Assembly: GCA_017461765.1 (NCBI GenBank)
Contig: JAFTXO010000046.1
Span: 1 to 42,878 of the forward strand
DNA: 42,878 bases
Reading direction: 5' to 3'
From: Clostridia bacterium
GTDB lineage: Bacteria > Bacillota > Clostridia > Oscillospirales > CAG-272
Part shown: piece by piece, positions 8,610 through 17,102 of the stretch
How the letters are laid out: each line of letters starts with the position of its first letter
How positions within the stretch are numbered: the first letter of the stretch is position 1
The notes under the pieces: model-generated
Told to the model about the DNA's origin: nothing
The model's input: the letters and a program-made list of their open reading frames with translations, nothing else
The model's database searches: none
Made by a program: the position numbers and the translations under genes

Positions 8610-9002
8610 ATGGCAAACGATAAAAAAGTTGTTAGAAAACGCCGTGAGCGCAAGAACATCGAAAAAGGTGCAGCTCATATCAGTTCTACATTTAACAATA
8701 CAATCGTAACAATTACCGACGTTGCTGGTAACGCGGTAGCATGGGCATCCGCAGGCGAACTCGGATTTAAAGGCTCAAGAAAATCTACTCCCTTCGCTGC
8801 ACAGATGGCTGCAGAAACAGCAGCAAAGGCGGCTATGGAACATGGCATGAAAACCGTAGAAGTATATGTAAAGGGTCCCGGTCAAGGAAGAGAATCTGCA
8901 ATCAGAGCGCTTTCTACCGCAGGTCTTACAGTTACAATGATCAAAGACGTAACACCTATCCCTCACAACGGTTGCAGACCGCCAAAACGCAGACGCGTAT
9001 AA
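8610..9002 (+). CDS. rpsK: 30S ribosomal protein S11
   Basis: This 130-residue S11 contains [38 protein letters not shown] and the conserved C-terminal [13 protein letters not shown]. It helps form the mRNA path on the 30S platform near the E site. It is preceded by AAGGAG. Confidence 0.97.
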   Translation: MANDKKVVRKRRERKNIEKGAAHISSTFNNTIVTITDVAGNAVAWASAGELGFKGSRKSTPFAAQMAAETAAKAAMEHGMKTVEVYVKGPGQGRESAIRALSTAGLTVTMIKDVTPIPHNGCRPPKRRRV

Positions 9003-9023
9003 TCAATTAAGGAGGATAGCATA

Positions 9024-9641
9024 ATGGCAAGATATACAGGACCTTCCTGCAAGCTTTGTCGTAGAGAAGGCACAAAACTTTATCTCAAGGGTGAAAGATG
9101 CCTTTCCGACAAATGTGCATTCAACAGAAGAACTGCAGCTCCCGGACAGCACGGTGCAGCTAAGAAGAAGCTCGCTGAGTACGGAATGCAGCTTCGTGAA
9201 AAACAAAAGGCAAAGAGATATTATGGCGTTCTTGAAAAGCAATTCAGAAGCTACTATGAAAAGGCAGACAATCAAGAAGGTATCGCAGGTGAAAACTTGC
9301 TCCGTCTCCTTGAGAGAAGACTTGACAATGTAGTTTACAGAATGGGACTTGCTTCAAGCCACAAGGAAGCACGCCAGCTCGTTCTTCACGGTCACTTTAC
9401 CCTCAACGGTAAGAAAGCAAACATCCCCTCTATGCTCGTAAGAGTAGGCGATGTTGTGGCTGTAAAGGAAACAGATTCTACAAAGATCAAAGAACTCGTT
9501 GAAGCAATGGGCGAGAAGATCGCACCCAAATGGCTCGAGATCGACAAAAACGGAAGCGCAAAGGTTATCGCAATGCCCGAACGTGACGATATCGACTTCG
9601 AATTCAACGAACAGCTCATCATCGAGCTTTACTCGAAATAA
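9024..9641 (+). CDS. rpsD: 30S ribosomal protein S4
   Basis: This 205-residue S4 has an N-terminal zinc module (CKLC, then C31 and C37, in [11 protein letters not shown]) and the S4 RNA-binding domain ([20 protein letters not shown]). S4 nucleates 30S assembly and in several bacteria binds mRNA leaders to control ribosomal operons. The gene is followed by a strongly structured intercistronic RNA before rpoA, which makes autogenous control worth considering. Confidence 0.97.
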   Translation: MARYTGPSCKLCRREGTKLYLKGERCLSDKCAFNRRTAAPGQHGAAKKKLAEYGMQLREKQKAKRYYGVLEKQFRSYYEKADNQEGIAGENLLRLLERRLDNVVYRMGLASSHKEARQLVLHGHFTLNGKKANIPSMLVRVGDVVAVKETDSTKIKELVEAMGEKIAPKWLEIDKNGSAKVIAMPERDDIDFEFNEQLIIELYSK

Positions 9642-9648
9642 TCGCTCT

Positions 9649-9715
9649 TTGTCGTCCGATATCTTTGTATCATTACAAAGAATTGCGCGAGATATGCGTG
9701 ATTTTCGGACGGCAA
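9649..9715 (+). promoter_or_regulatory. Three-way-junction RNA element between rpsD and rpoA
   Basis: The sequence folds into a compact three-helix junction. The closing helix P1 is 11 bp (9649-9659 with 9705-9715, one G-U). P2 is a perfect 7-bp hairpin CTTTGTA/TACAAAG with loop TCAT (9663-9680). P3 is ATTGCGC/GCGTGAT (two G-U pairs) with a 7-base loop (9682-9702). Junction strands are 3, 1 and 2 bases. There is no T tract, so it is not a simple terminator. It sits in the 159-base gap ahead of rpoA-rplQ and could be a protein-binding or processing site. The fold is seen by hand; the function is inferred. Confidence 0.55.
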
Positions 9716-9800
9716 CATTTTGTGTAGCGTAATTCCCTTCCGGAATGGAAATAAGATTAAAGAAGCAATACAAAATTGTAAATAGGAGGGTTATTTTAAA

Positions 9801-10769
9801 ATGATGATTGAAATAGAAAAACCGAATATTACTATTATAGGTGAAAGCGATAGCGGAAACAAAGGTAAATTCGTGATCGAACCTCTCGAAAGAGGCTTCG
9901 GAACAACTCTCGGAAATGCGCTTAGAAGAGTACTTTTAAGCTCACTTCCCGGATACGCAGTATCCAGCATCAAGATCAACGGTGCGCTTCATGAGATCGC
10001 ATCGGTTGACGGAATAACCGAAGATGTAACAGAAATAGTTCTCAATGTAAAAGGAATTATTTCGAAGATTCACGGAGACTCGACAAAGACAGCTGTTATA
10101 GACGTAACAGGTCCTTGCGAGGTAACTGCCGCTGACATTAAACATGACGCCGACCTTGAGATCTACAACCCTGAGCTTCATATTGCAACAGTAGCAGAGG
10201 GCGCACGCTTATATATGGAGCTTACATTTGAGCGTGGACGCGGCTACGTATCGCAGGAGAAGAACCAAACGGATCATATAAAGAGCCAAGCGATAATTCC
10301 TATCGGAACTATCTTCACAGACTCAATATACACACCCGTATACAATGTAAGCTACAACGTTGAAAACACACGTGTAGGAAGCATAGCAGACTACGATAAG
10401 CTTACAATGGAAGTAGAGACAAACGGCACAATAACTGCAACTGAGGCAATATCGCTTGCAGCCAAGGTTCTCAACGATCATTTCACCTTGTTCGTAAATC
10501 TCTCGGACGAGGCAAGAAACGCAGAAACAATGGTAGAGCGTTCAGAAGTTATGAAAGAGAAAGTTCTTGAGATGACCATTGAGGAACTTGACTTGTCTGT
10601 ACGTAGCTTTAACTGCTTGAAACGTGCAGGAATAGACACAGTAGAAGACCTTATCAATCGTACGGAAGAAGATATGATAAAGGTAAAGAACCTCGGAAAG
10701 AAATCCCTCGAGGAAGTAATAGCGAAACTCAATTCTTTGAATCTTGCATTAAGAAAAGAAGAAGACTAA
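9801..10769 (+). CDS. rpoA: DNA-directed RNA polymerase subunit alpha
   Basis: The 322-residue subunit has the N-terminal assembly domain ([39 protein letters not shown]) and the C-terminal DNA- and activator-binding domain ([36 protein letters not shown]). It nucleates polymerase assembly. Two adjacent ATGs exist at 9801 and 9804; AGGAGG at 9784-9789 favours 9801. It is followed by rplQ, the standard end of the alpha operon. Confidence 0.97.
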   Translation: MMIEIEKPNITIIGESDSGNKGKFVIEPLERGFGTTLGNALRRVLLSSLPGYAVSSIKINGALHEIASVDGITEDVTEIVLNVKGIISKIHGDSTKTAVIDVTGPCEVTAADIKHDADLEIYNPELHIATVAEGARLYMELTFERGRGYVSQEKNQTDHIKSQAIIPIGTIFTDSIYTPVYNVSYNVENTRVGSIADYDKLTMEVETNGTITATEAISLAAKVLNDHFTLFVNLSDEARNAETMVERSEVMKEKVLEMTIEELDLSVRSFNCLKRAGIDTVEDLINRTEEDMIKVKNLGKKSLEEVIAKLNSLNLALRKEED

Positions 10770-10817
10770 TTTTCTTCCAAGTCACATAAAACAAAATCGG
10801 CAAAGGAGGAACTATCA

Positions 10818-11162
10818 ATGTCCGGAAACAGAAAACTCGGCAGACCTACGGATCACAGAAAAGCAATGCTCCGCGGAATGGTAACATTACTTCTTGAAAA
10901 GGGAAGCATCGAAACCACACTCGCAAGAGCAAAGGAACTCCGTAGCGTAGCAGATAAAATGATAACTCTTGGCAAGACTAATACTCTTGCATCCCGCCGT
11001 GAAGCGCTTGCATACATCACAAAGAAGGAAGTTGTAGCAAAGCTCTTTAACGAAATCGCAACTCAATACGCAGATCGTACAGGCGGATACACACAAATTT
11101 ACAAGCTCGGCCCCAGACGCGGAGACGCAGCTGAGATGGCTCTCATTAAGCTCGTAGACTAA
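10818..11162 (+). CDS. rplQ: 50S ribosomal protein L17
   Basis: This 114-residue L17 has the motif [20 protein letters not shown] and ends in [21 protein letters not shown]17 lies near the exit tunnel of the large subunit. The start follows AAAGGAGG. A strong terminator 18 bases after its stop ends the ribosomal transcription unit. Confidence 0.97.
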   Translation: MSGNRKLGRPTDHRKAMLRGMVTLLLEKGSIETTLARAKELRSVADKMITLGKTNTLASRREALAYITKKEVVAKLFNEIATQYADRTGGYTQIYKLGPRRGDAAEMALIKLVD

Positions 11163-11176
11163 TTAAGTGTATTTTA

Positions 11177-11214
11177 TAAAAGAACCGTTGAAAAAACGGT
11201 TCTTTTTGTTTTTC
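11177..11214 (+). terminator. Rho-independent terminator of the spc/alpha operon
   Basis: A perfect 9-bp stem, AGAACCGTT (11181-11189) with AACGGTTCT (11195-11203), has a GAAAA loop and is followed by a T-rich tract (TTTTTGTTTTT). An A run precedes the stem, so it could work in both directions. Confidence 0.92.
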
Positions 11215-11220
11215 TAAATA

Positions 11221-11249
11221 TAGACATAATAAAGAAAATATGCTACAAT
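11221..11249 (+). promoter_or_regulatory. Sigma-A promoter for the rhamnosidase-like gene
   Basis: TAGACA (11221-11226) and TACAAT (11244-11249) are separated by 17 bases, and a TGC directly before the -10 box makes an extended -10. Each box differs from consensus at one base. It lies just after the ribosomal terminator and 33 bases before the start codon at 11282, so the next gene is transcribed separately. Confidence 0.75.
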
Positions 11250-11281
11250 AAAGGTAATAAGTCCAAAGGAGTGTGAGATTG

Positions 11282-13381
11282 ATGGATAAATGGATATGGC
11301 TGCCCGAGAAAAAATACCCTGCGCGCCAAAGCACAAAATACAGTGCGTTCCTTAGCGGAAACGAAAACTATACTGTGGCTGAATTTAAGAAAAAATATAT
11401 ATTTGATAAAAGGATCGAAAAGCTCGATATATATGTAAGCGGCGACACATCCTTCATTCTTTATCTGAACAAAAAAGCAATTGCGACGGGCCCTGTGTGC
11501 GTAGGAGGCGACTTTTTGGGAAACGAAAAAGCTCCCGATGACTTTTACTCAACGCATTTGACCTTGCCTGTAAAATCGAACGAGCTTGATTTTTTTGCGC
11601 AAGTGAAAATGATGCCCGAAAAGCTTTGCGAATATTCAAAGGGTAAAGGCGGATTTATGCTTTTTGCCGAGGGAGTGGCTGAAAACGGCGAAAAAATCAC
11701 CATAACTACCGATGAAAGCTGGCTCGTTCGATATAACGGAAGCTATAAAAGCCGTAATACCTACGATCAGCGAATAATGCCCGACGAATATGTAAACGCC
11801 GAGCTCAAGCCTGATATCTGGCACGCAACCGTAGCCCCAATACCTGTAAGAGATGAAAAAGCATACACTCTCTCGACCGTAATAGTACCCGCAGGCGAAA
11901 CTGTAAACGTAAAATGCGAGCTGGATATGATATACGCGGGCTATACCTCGGTAATATCGAAAACAACGGGGGAAGTGTGCGTAGAGCTCAATATCAAGGA
12001 GCTTTCGTTGGATAGCGGTGCAAAGGAAAGCATTATACTCCTTGCCCCCACCGCATATCGCGGATTTGATCTGCATAGCGCGGGCGTCATAGATTGTAAG
12101 ATAGAAAACCGCTCGGATACGGATGCCGAGATCGAGATCGCCTTCATAACCACCGCATACCCCGTTTATAAGGATGCTAAAACCCAAACCGACGATAGCG
12201 AGCTTAATAAGATCCTCGAGGTCTGTAAGCACACGCTTAAATATTGCCGACAAACGCATCATCTTGATAGCCCGCGCCATTGTGAGCCGCTTGCCTGTAT
12301 GGGCGATTACTATATAGAAAGCCTTATGACCGCATTTTCCTTTGGCGATATGTCGCTTGCCGAATTCGATATAAAGCGCATAGCCCTGCGACTTGAAAGA
12401 ATGAACGGCAGACTATTTCATACAACATATAGTCTTGTATTTGTAAAGATGATATATGATGTATATAATATAACAAATAATGTAGATATGTTAAAGGATT
12501 GCGAAAAAGCGATCACGCTTCTTTTCGACCTCTTTGAAACCTATATAGGCGAAAACGGTCTTGTTGAAACACCGCCAGATTATATGTTCATCGATTGGAT
12601 ATACATAGATGATATATCAATGCACCATCCGCCAAAGGCGCTCGGACAAACTTGCCTTAATATGTTTTACTACGGAGCACTTGAAAGCGCAGAGCATATA
12701 TATAATATAACAGGAGATGAAAAACGCGCTTCGAGATGTGCATCTCAAAAAGAAAAAATAAAAAAAGCAATAAATACGCATCTTTTTGATAAAGAAAAAA
12801 GATGCTATTTCGAGGGCTTGAATACAAAAACGCCAGAAGAGCTTCTTTATCAGTATATGCCGCAAAATGTCGAAAAAAGATATTATTTGAAGCATTCAAA
12901 TATTTTGGCAGCGTATTTCGGAATATGCGATAGCACGCTTGCAACAGAGCTTATCGATAGAATAATGACGGACGATATAAAAGGAGATTACCAACCGTAT
13001 TTCGCGCATTATCTGCTTGAAGCCGTGTATAAAAATTCGCTCAGAGAAAAATATACGCTGAAGCTTATCGATAAGTGGCGCGCGCCCGTAAAAGAATGTC
13101 CGAAAGGACTTGTCGAAGGCTTTGTTGCCCCTGAACCCACGTATCGCTTTGACCATAGTCACGCGTGGGGAGGCACACCGCTTTATTCGCTTCCGAAAGC
13201 GCTTTTGGGACTTGAGATACTCGAAGCAGGATATAAACGCATAAAGCTCTCACCGTCTCTCTTGGGACTAAGCTACGCAAAAATAGAGCTCCCAACCCCG
13301 TACGGAGATATAATATGCGAGCTGAAAAAAGGCGAAGCACCCAAAATAACATCCCCAAAGGAAATAAAAATAGAAACTTGA
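11282..13381 (+). CDS. GH78-like alpha-L-rhamnosidase family protein, cytoplasmic
   Basis: This 699-residue protein has an N-terminal beta-sandwich region (KWIWLPEKKYPARQSTKYSA), then an (alpha/alpha)6-barrel-like region with LDSPRHCEPLACMGDYY (around residue 340), where the GH78 family carries its acidic catalytic motif. A C-terminal SHAWGGTPLYSLPKALLGLE and a small beta domain close it. GH78 enzymes release rhamnose from plant glycans and glycosides. No signal peptide is visible, so it probably acts on imported oligosaccharides. The ATG at 11282 is chosen because AAGGAG (11266-11271) is too close to the GTG at 11273. Exact substrate is unknown; related barrel families cannot be excluded. 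Confidence 0.75.
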   Translation: MDKWIWLPEKKYPARQSTKYSAFLSGNENYTVAEFKKKYIFDKRIEKLDIYVSGDTSFILYLNKKAIATGPVCVGGDFLGNEKAPDDFYSTHLTLPVKSNELDFFAQVKMMPEKLCEYSKGKGGFMLFAEGVAENGEKITITTDESWLVRYNGSYKSRNTYDQRIMPDEYVNAELKPDIWHATVAPIPVRDEKAYTLSTVIVPAGETVNVKCELDMIYAGYTSVISKTTGEVCVELNIKELSLDSGAKESIILLAPTAYRGFDLHSAGVIDCKIENRSDTDAEIEIAFITTAYPVYKDAKTQTDDSELNKILEVCKHTLKYCRQTHHLDSPRHCEPLACMGDYYIESLMTAFSFGDMSLAEFDIKRIALRLERMNGRLFHTTYSLVFVKMIYDVYNITNNVDMLKDCEKAITLLFDLFETYIGENGLVETPPDYMFIDWIYIDDISMHHPPKALGQTCLNMFYYGALESAEHIYNITGDEKRASRCASQKEKIKKAINTHLFDKEKRCYFEGLNTKTPEELLYQYMPQNVEKRYYLKHSNILAAYFGICDSTLATELIDRIMTDDIKGDYQPYFAHYLLEAVYKNSLREKYTLKLIDKWRAPVKECPKGLVEGFVAPEPTYRFDHSHAWGGTPLYSLPKALLGLEILEAGYKRIKLSPSLLGLSYAKIELPTPYGDIICELKKGEAPKITSPKEIKIET

Positions 13382-13395
13382 TTTTTATTGTGCAT

Positions 13396-13507
13396 ATGCC
13401 TCCCTTGTATAAGCGAAGCGGCGCGAGGGTCTTAGAAAACGATTGATAATCTTGTGAGCCAATCCCTCAGTCAGTGAACTGACAGCTCCCTTTACACAAG
13501 GGAGCCT
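13396..13507 (+). repeat. Palindromic repeat element, copy 1 (core on the minus strand), doubling as terminator
   Basis: A 48-base core (13459-13506), read on the minus strand, shares CTCCCTTGTGTAAAGGGAG and GAGGGATTGG with copy 2 at 13573. It contains the hairpin CTCCCTT/AAGGGAG and a second hairpin GTCAGT/ACTGAC. An imperfect inverted repeat of its end, GCCTCCCTTGT (13398-13408), lies upstream, so the whole may be a MITE-like unit of about 110 bases. The plus-strand end, AAGGGAG then TTGTTTTTTT (to 13516), would terminate the rhamnosidase transcript. Confidence 0.65.
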
Positions 13508-13572
13508 TGTTTTTTTGATGCGTGAAGATATGAGGATTTTATTAAAACTGTTGCGTTGTGTTTATTTATGAT

Positions 13573-13624
13573 GCCTCCCTTGTGTAAAGGGAGGAGTCAT
13601 GGCTTGCCGTGATGGAGGGATTGG
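13573..13624 (+). repeat. Palindromic repeat element, copy 2 (plus orientation)
   Basis: This copy has the same 19-base hairpin core (CTCCCTTGTGTAAAGGGAG, 13575-13593) and the same GAGGGATTGG end as copy 1, in opposite orientation. The middle hairpin is different in sequence (TCATGGC/GCCGTGA here against GTCAGT/ACTGAC there) but still base-pairs. That looks like compensatory change maintaining a structure. No transposase is present nearby. Confidence 0.65.
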
Positions 13625-13849
13625 TCAGGCAGATGAATAATACATATTATAATATAATAGAGGACTTTTAAAGAGTTACTTAATATCTTTAGAAACCGTT
13701 GAGGAAGTAATGCTGATTTTTATTGTGCAAAATGACGAGTGATTTTTGGTGAGAAAGTGATCATAAAGGAAACAAATAAACGCATATATATTATAAAAGG
13801 TGAAAAGGTACAAAAAAGGCGTGAAGTTACACGGAAATAGGTGTAATAA
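13625..13849. other. AT-rich intergenic stretch without a gene
   Basis: No supported gene is seen here. It contains an AT-rich tract (13640-13660) and one isolated TTGTGCAA (13723-13730), the half-site that recurs in the operator at 13850-13904. It separates the repeat elements from the promoter of the Cys/His-repeat protein. Confidence 0.4.
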
Positions 13850-13933
13850 TTTGTGCAATTTTCACAATTTTGTCGAGAGAGAGTATATTTTTTGTGCAAA
13901 TTGCTTGACATTTTGAAATAAAAGGGCTATAAT
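13850..13933 (+). promoter_or_regulatory. Consensus promoter with an upstream inverted-repeat operator
   Basis: TTGACA (13905-13910) and TATAAT (13928-13933), 17 bases apart, are a perfect sigma-A promoter. Directly upstream is an inverted repeat, GCAATTTTCACAA (13855-13867) with TTGTGCAAATTGC (13892-13904), 12 of 13 positions paired. The 24 bases between the arms include TGTCG followed by the purine run GAGAGAGAG (13875-13883). The same layout precedes the leucine-rich-repeat gene at 40076, which suggests a shared regulator. Confidence 0.75.
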
Positions 13934-13969
13934 TAAGTTGTAAAATTCATTTTAAAGGAGAAAATGCAA

Positions 13970-16969
13970 ATGAAAAAGAAAATTTTACTTTTCGTTTTGG
14001 CAGTTATGATGGCGCTTGTCGTGTGCGCACAGTTCGTATCTGCTGAAGAAGCTGCTTGCACTGAAGGTTCGCATAATATCGCAAGTGCGGCAGAGATCAC
14101 AGTAACCAGAGATTCATGGGTCGTTGGTGCGGATCGACTTGTTGACGGCGATTTAACTACTGCTGGTGGTTCAGATCACGGATCAAGAACTACAACTAGA
14201 ACTTTTGTATGGTCACATCCTCAAGTTCTTTCTAAACTTGTTTTCGTAACAGGTTTGGAAGCTGGCAAGTCAGGTTATATTGGCAACCCGGATCAGGGTG
14301 GTATGCTTGTTGATGCTACTGAAGGTCCACAAACACAGGACTTTACTTTCACAGTTAAATTGTATGACGCTGAAGGTAATGAACTCTTGAATAAGAGTTG
14401 TCAAATTTCCAATCAAATGGAAGTTGTTGTTGATCTTACAACAGAGAATGTAACAGCTCCTGTAGCTAAGATGGAAGTTATCAATGATAACTTTTGGAAT
14501 AACAAACAATGCTTCTGGGAAATCGAAACATGGACAACAGGACACGGTTATAAATTCGTTTCCGATTCTGCTACATGTATCGAGGATGGCGTTAAAACAT
14601 ATAAATGCGTAGTATGTGAAGGCGAAACAACTGAGGTATCTAAAGCAACAGGTACACACACATATGAAGAATACACACTTACAGAAGAAGGCGATAAGCA
14701 CTATCAGATCTGTAAGATAGAAGGTTGTGGCGCTACAACTGAACAAGCTGAGCATACCTACACGGCGGATTGCGATATGCTTTGTGATGTTTGTGGATAC
14801 GCAACAAGAACAAGCGAAGTTGAACACATTTACGATCATTCTTGCGATAAGGATTGTAACACTTGTAAAACAGTAAGACCCGAAGCAGAGCTCGTTCATA
14901 CATACGGTGATGAAGAGACTGGTTTGAATCCTGCATGTGATGATACATGTAATGTATGTGGCGACAAAAGAACACCTCCTCACGTTTATGAGTGGGTTTG
15001 TGATGCTACTTGCGGCGCTTGTAATTATGTAAGAGAAGTAAATCACACATTTGATAATGAATGTGATACACAATGTAACATCTGTACATACACAAGAGAA
15101 TTCCAAGGCCATAAATACGATAGCTTTATCGATGGCGAATGTAACTACTGCGGCTTCAAGAGAGACGTTATCACAACAGGTAACTTGACATCTGACGCAG
15201 CAGAAAGCGCAATTTCTTATTACGCAACAAAATACGAACAGGCAGTTGACGAAGAGGGTAACCTCGTAGTAGATGAAGAAGGTAAGCCCGTATATGATTT
15301 GACTAAACCTCTTCCTGCTGAAGTAGCTCCCGGTGTTGCAGCTGAAAACGCAGCAGCTGGTAAGCTCATGGACGGTGACATAAGCACAAGCGGTATTTGG
15401 TCACCCGGTAATGACTGGTACGCGATCGAAACAAACGGTTACGTATTGATCACACTTAAGGAAGCAACAGACGTTCTTTCTATCAAGATCTATGTTGCAG
15501 GTAACTGGACCGGTTACAGAGTTGAAGCATTTGATGCTGAAGGCAACGCAGTAATCGATCCTTATAACAACTACGCTAACGATTCTCCTAATGGCGGTAC
15601 AGCAGCCGGATACATGGTATGGGCTGCTAACTCCTTGGAAGAAGCTAAAGAAGTTAAGACTGTTAAGATCACATCTACAGGTTATAAATGGGGCGATTCC
15701 AAGACCATGAAGGTTTCTGAAATCGAACTCAAAGTACACGTACACGCTTACGAAGACATCTGTCTTAGCGAAGCTTGTAAAGACTGCGGCGAAACAAGAG
15801 AAGTTCCCGGACATATCTTCGGAGCTGAAAACGCATGTGACGTAATTTGTAACACATGTGGCCAAACAATTGGCGAAACCGACATCGCACACGTATACGA
15901 CGGTGACACAGTTGACGAAGAGGGCAACCTCGTAATCGGTTGTGACAGATTCTGTAACGTTTGCGGCGACGAAAGAAAAGGCACAGCATCTCACTCCTAC
16001 GATCAAACAAAGAACGGCATCAACATCTGTTCTGACCTTGATTGTAACATTTGTGGCGAAGCAAGAGAGTCTGAGCACGAGTATGACAACGATTGTGACG
16101 CTATGTGTAACAAGTGCGAAACTATCAGAGAAGTAGTTCACACATATAAATTCTCATGCGCAACAGAATGTATGGTTTGCGGTACTCCCAGAACAGGCGA
16201 GATCCACCAATGGGCATATACTTGCGATGAGGGCAGAATGTGCGAAGCTTGCGGAGCTACAGTTGAAAACAACAAGTGTATCTACGACAACGCTTGTGAT
16301 ACAACATGTGATGTATGCGGCAACACAAGAACAATAGAAGCAACTGCTCACGTATACGACAACGCTTGCGATACAACATGTAACGTATGCGCTACTACAA
16401 GAACAATTACTCATACATACGCTAACGCTTGCGATGCAGCTTGTGACGTATGTGGAGCAGCAAGAGAAGTTCCCGCTCACGTATATGACAATGTATGTGA
16501 TGCAGATTGTAACGTTTGTACAGCTACAAGAACAGTAGCTCCTCACGCTTACGATAACGCTTGTGACGCAGATTGTAACAACTGCGGTGCTACAAGAGAA
16601 GTAGCAGCTCACGTATACGACAACGCTTGCGATGCAGCTTGTAACGTATGCTCTGCTACAAGAGCAGCAGCAGCTCACGTATACGACAATGCATGTGATT
16701 CTACATGTAACGTATGCTCAGCAGCAAGAGACGTTAACCACACATATGGCGATTGGACTGTAACAACAGCTGCTACAAAGGATGCTAAAGGCTCTGAGAA
16801 CCGTACATGCTCCGTATGTAACAATGTTGAAACTAAGGAAATTCCTCAGCTCGATTCTAAAGTTAGCGGCGCTACAGTAGCAGCGATCGTAATCGGTTGT
16901 GTAGCTATCGTAGCAGTAGTTGGCGCAGCAGCTTACTACTTCTTCGTTATCAAGAAGAAATCTGTTTAA
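13970..16969 (+). CDS. Secreted, membrane-anchored Cys/His-repeat protein with two discoidin-like domains
   Basis: I do not recognise a named function. The 999-residue protein has a signal peptide (KKKILLFVLAVMMALVVCA, ending near SAEE), a discoidin/F5-8-type-C-like domain (about residues 30-190, with ADRLVDGDLTT), a second similar domain (about 400-560), and a C-terminal membrane helix (about 965-990) followed by KKKSV. Around these lie about 20 copies of a module of roughly 20 residues, H-x-Y-D-N-x-C-D-x3-C-x2-C-x3-R. The H/C spacing could bind metal. The last seven or eight modules are almost identical. Of two ATGs, 13970 has a 9-base spacing from AAGGAG and is preferred over 13964. It probably binds glycans at the cell surface. 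Confidence 0.8.
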   Translation: MKKKILLFVLAVMMALVVCAQFVSAEEAACTEGSHNIASAAEITVTRDSWVVGADRLVDGDLTTAGGSDHGSRTTTRTFVWSHPQVLSKLVFVTGLEAGKSGYIGNPDQGGMLVDATEGPQTQDFTFTVKLYDAEGNELLNKSCQISNQMEVVVDLTTENVTAPVAKMEVINDNFWNNKQCFWEIETWTTGHGYKFVSDSATCIEDGVKTYKCVVCEGETTEVSKATGTHTYEEYTLTEEGDKHYQICKIEGCGATTEQAEHTYTADCDMLCDVCGYATRTSEVEHIYDHSCDKDCNTCKTVRPEAELVHTYGDEETGLNPACDDTCNVCGDKRTPPHVYEWVCDATCGACNYVREVNHTFDNECDTQCNICTYTREFQGHKYDSFIDGECNYCGFKRDVITTGNLTSDAAESAISYYATKYEQAVDEEGNLVVDEEGKPVYDLTKPLPAEVAPGVAAENAAAGKLMDGDISTSGIWSPGNDWYAIETNGYVLITLKEATDVLSIKIYVAGNWTGYRVEAFDAEGNAVIDPYNNYANDSPNGGTAAGYMVWAANSLEEAKEVKTVKITSTGYKWGDSKTMKVSEIELKVHVHAYEDICLSEACKDCGETREVPGHIFGAENACDVICNTCGQTIGETDIAHVYDGDTVDEEGNLVIGCDRFCNVCGDERKGTASHSYDQTKNGINICSDLDCNICGEARESEHEYDNDCDAMCNKCETIREVVHTYKFSCATECMVCGTPRTGEIHQWAYTCDEGRMCEACGATVENNKCIYDNACDTTCDVCGNTRTIEATAHVYDNACDTTCNVCATTRTITHTYANACDAACDVCGAAREVPAHVYDNVCDADCNVCTATRTVAPHAYDNACDADCNNCGATREVAAHVYDNACDAACNVCSATRAAAAHVYDNACDSTCNVCSAARDVNHTYGDWTVTTAATKDAKGSENRTCSVCNNVETKEIPQLDSKVSGATVAAIVIGCVAIVAVVGAAAYYFFVIKKKSV
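16275..16745 (+). repeat. Tandem coding repeat of about 60 bp
   Basis: The DNA for the C-terminal Cys/His modules repeats at about 60-66 bases per unit for seven to eight units, each containing close variants of GTATACGACAACGCTTG and TGTAACGTATG. Near-identity of neighbouring units points to recent expansion or homogenisation, and copy number may vary between strains. Confidence 0.8.
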
Positions 16970-17008
16970 TAACGACCTTTAGATAACAACAATTAGATAA
17001 TTAAGTGG

Positions 17009-17044
17009 CTCGGGGTTTATTTTAATAGAGTAAACCCCGAGTTT
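17009..17044 (+). terminator. Intercistronic hairpin before the first solute-binding lipoprotein
   Basis: CTCGGGGTTTA (17009-17019) pairs perfectly over 11 bp with TAAACCCCGAG (17031-17041). Only three Ts follow, so it is a weak terminator or an mRNA-stabilising hairpin. No promoter is visible between it and the ATG at 17103, so the lipoprotein gene probably depends on read-through from 13905. A similar hairpin lies at 18791. Confidence 0.6.
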
Positions 17045-17102
17045 GCTAAATAAAAGGAACAAGTTAAAGGATTTACGAACATAAGGAGGTATTATTAAAA
17101 TC

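Noticed and set aside
9642..9800. A terminator between rpsD and rpoA
   Set aside because: The structure lacks a T tract and lies within an operon whose downstream genes have no clear promoter.
14270..16678. Long open frames on the minus strand opposite the Cys/His-repeat gene
   Set aside because: They are produced by the repetitive codon pattern of the plus-strand gene; they have no ribosome binding sites or recognisable domains.
16981..17102. A separate promoter for the first solute-binding lipoprotein
   Set aside because: No pair of -35 and -10 boxes with proper spacing is visible; read-through from the upstream promoter is more likely.
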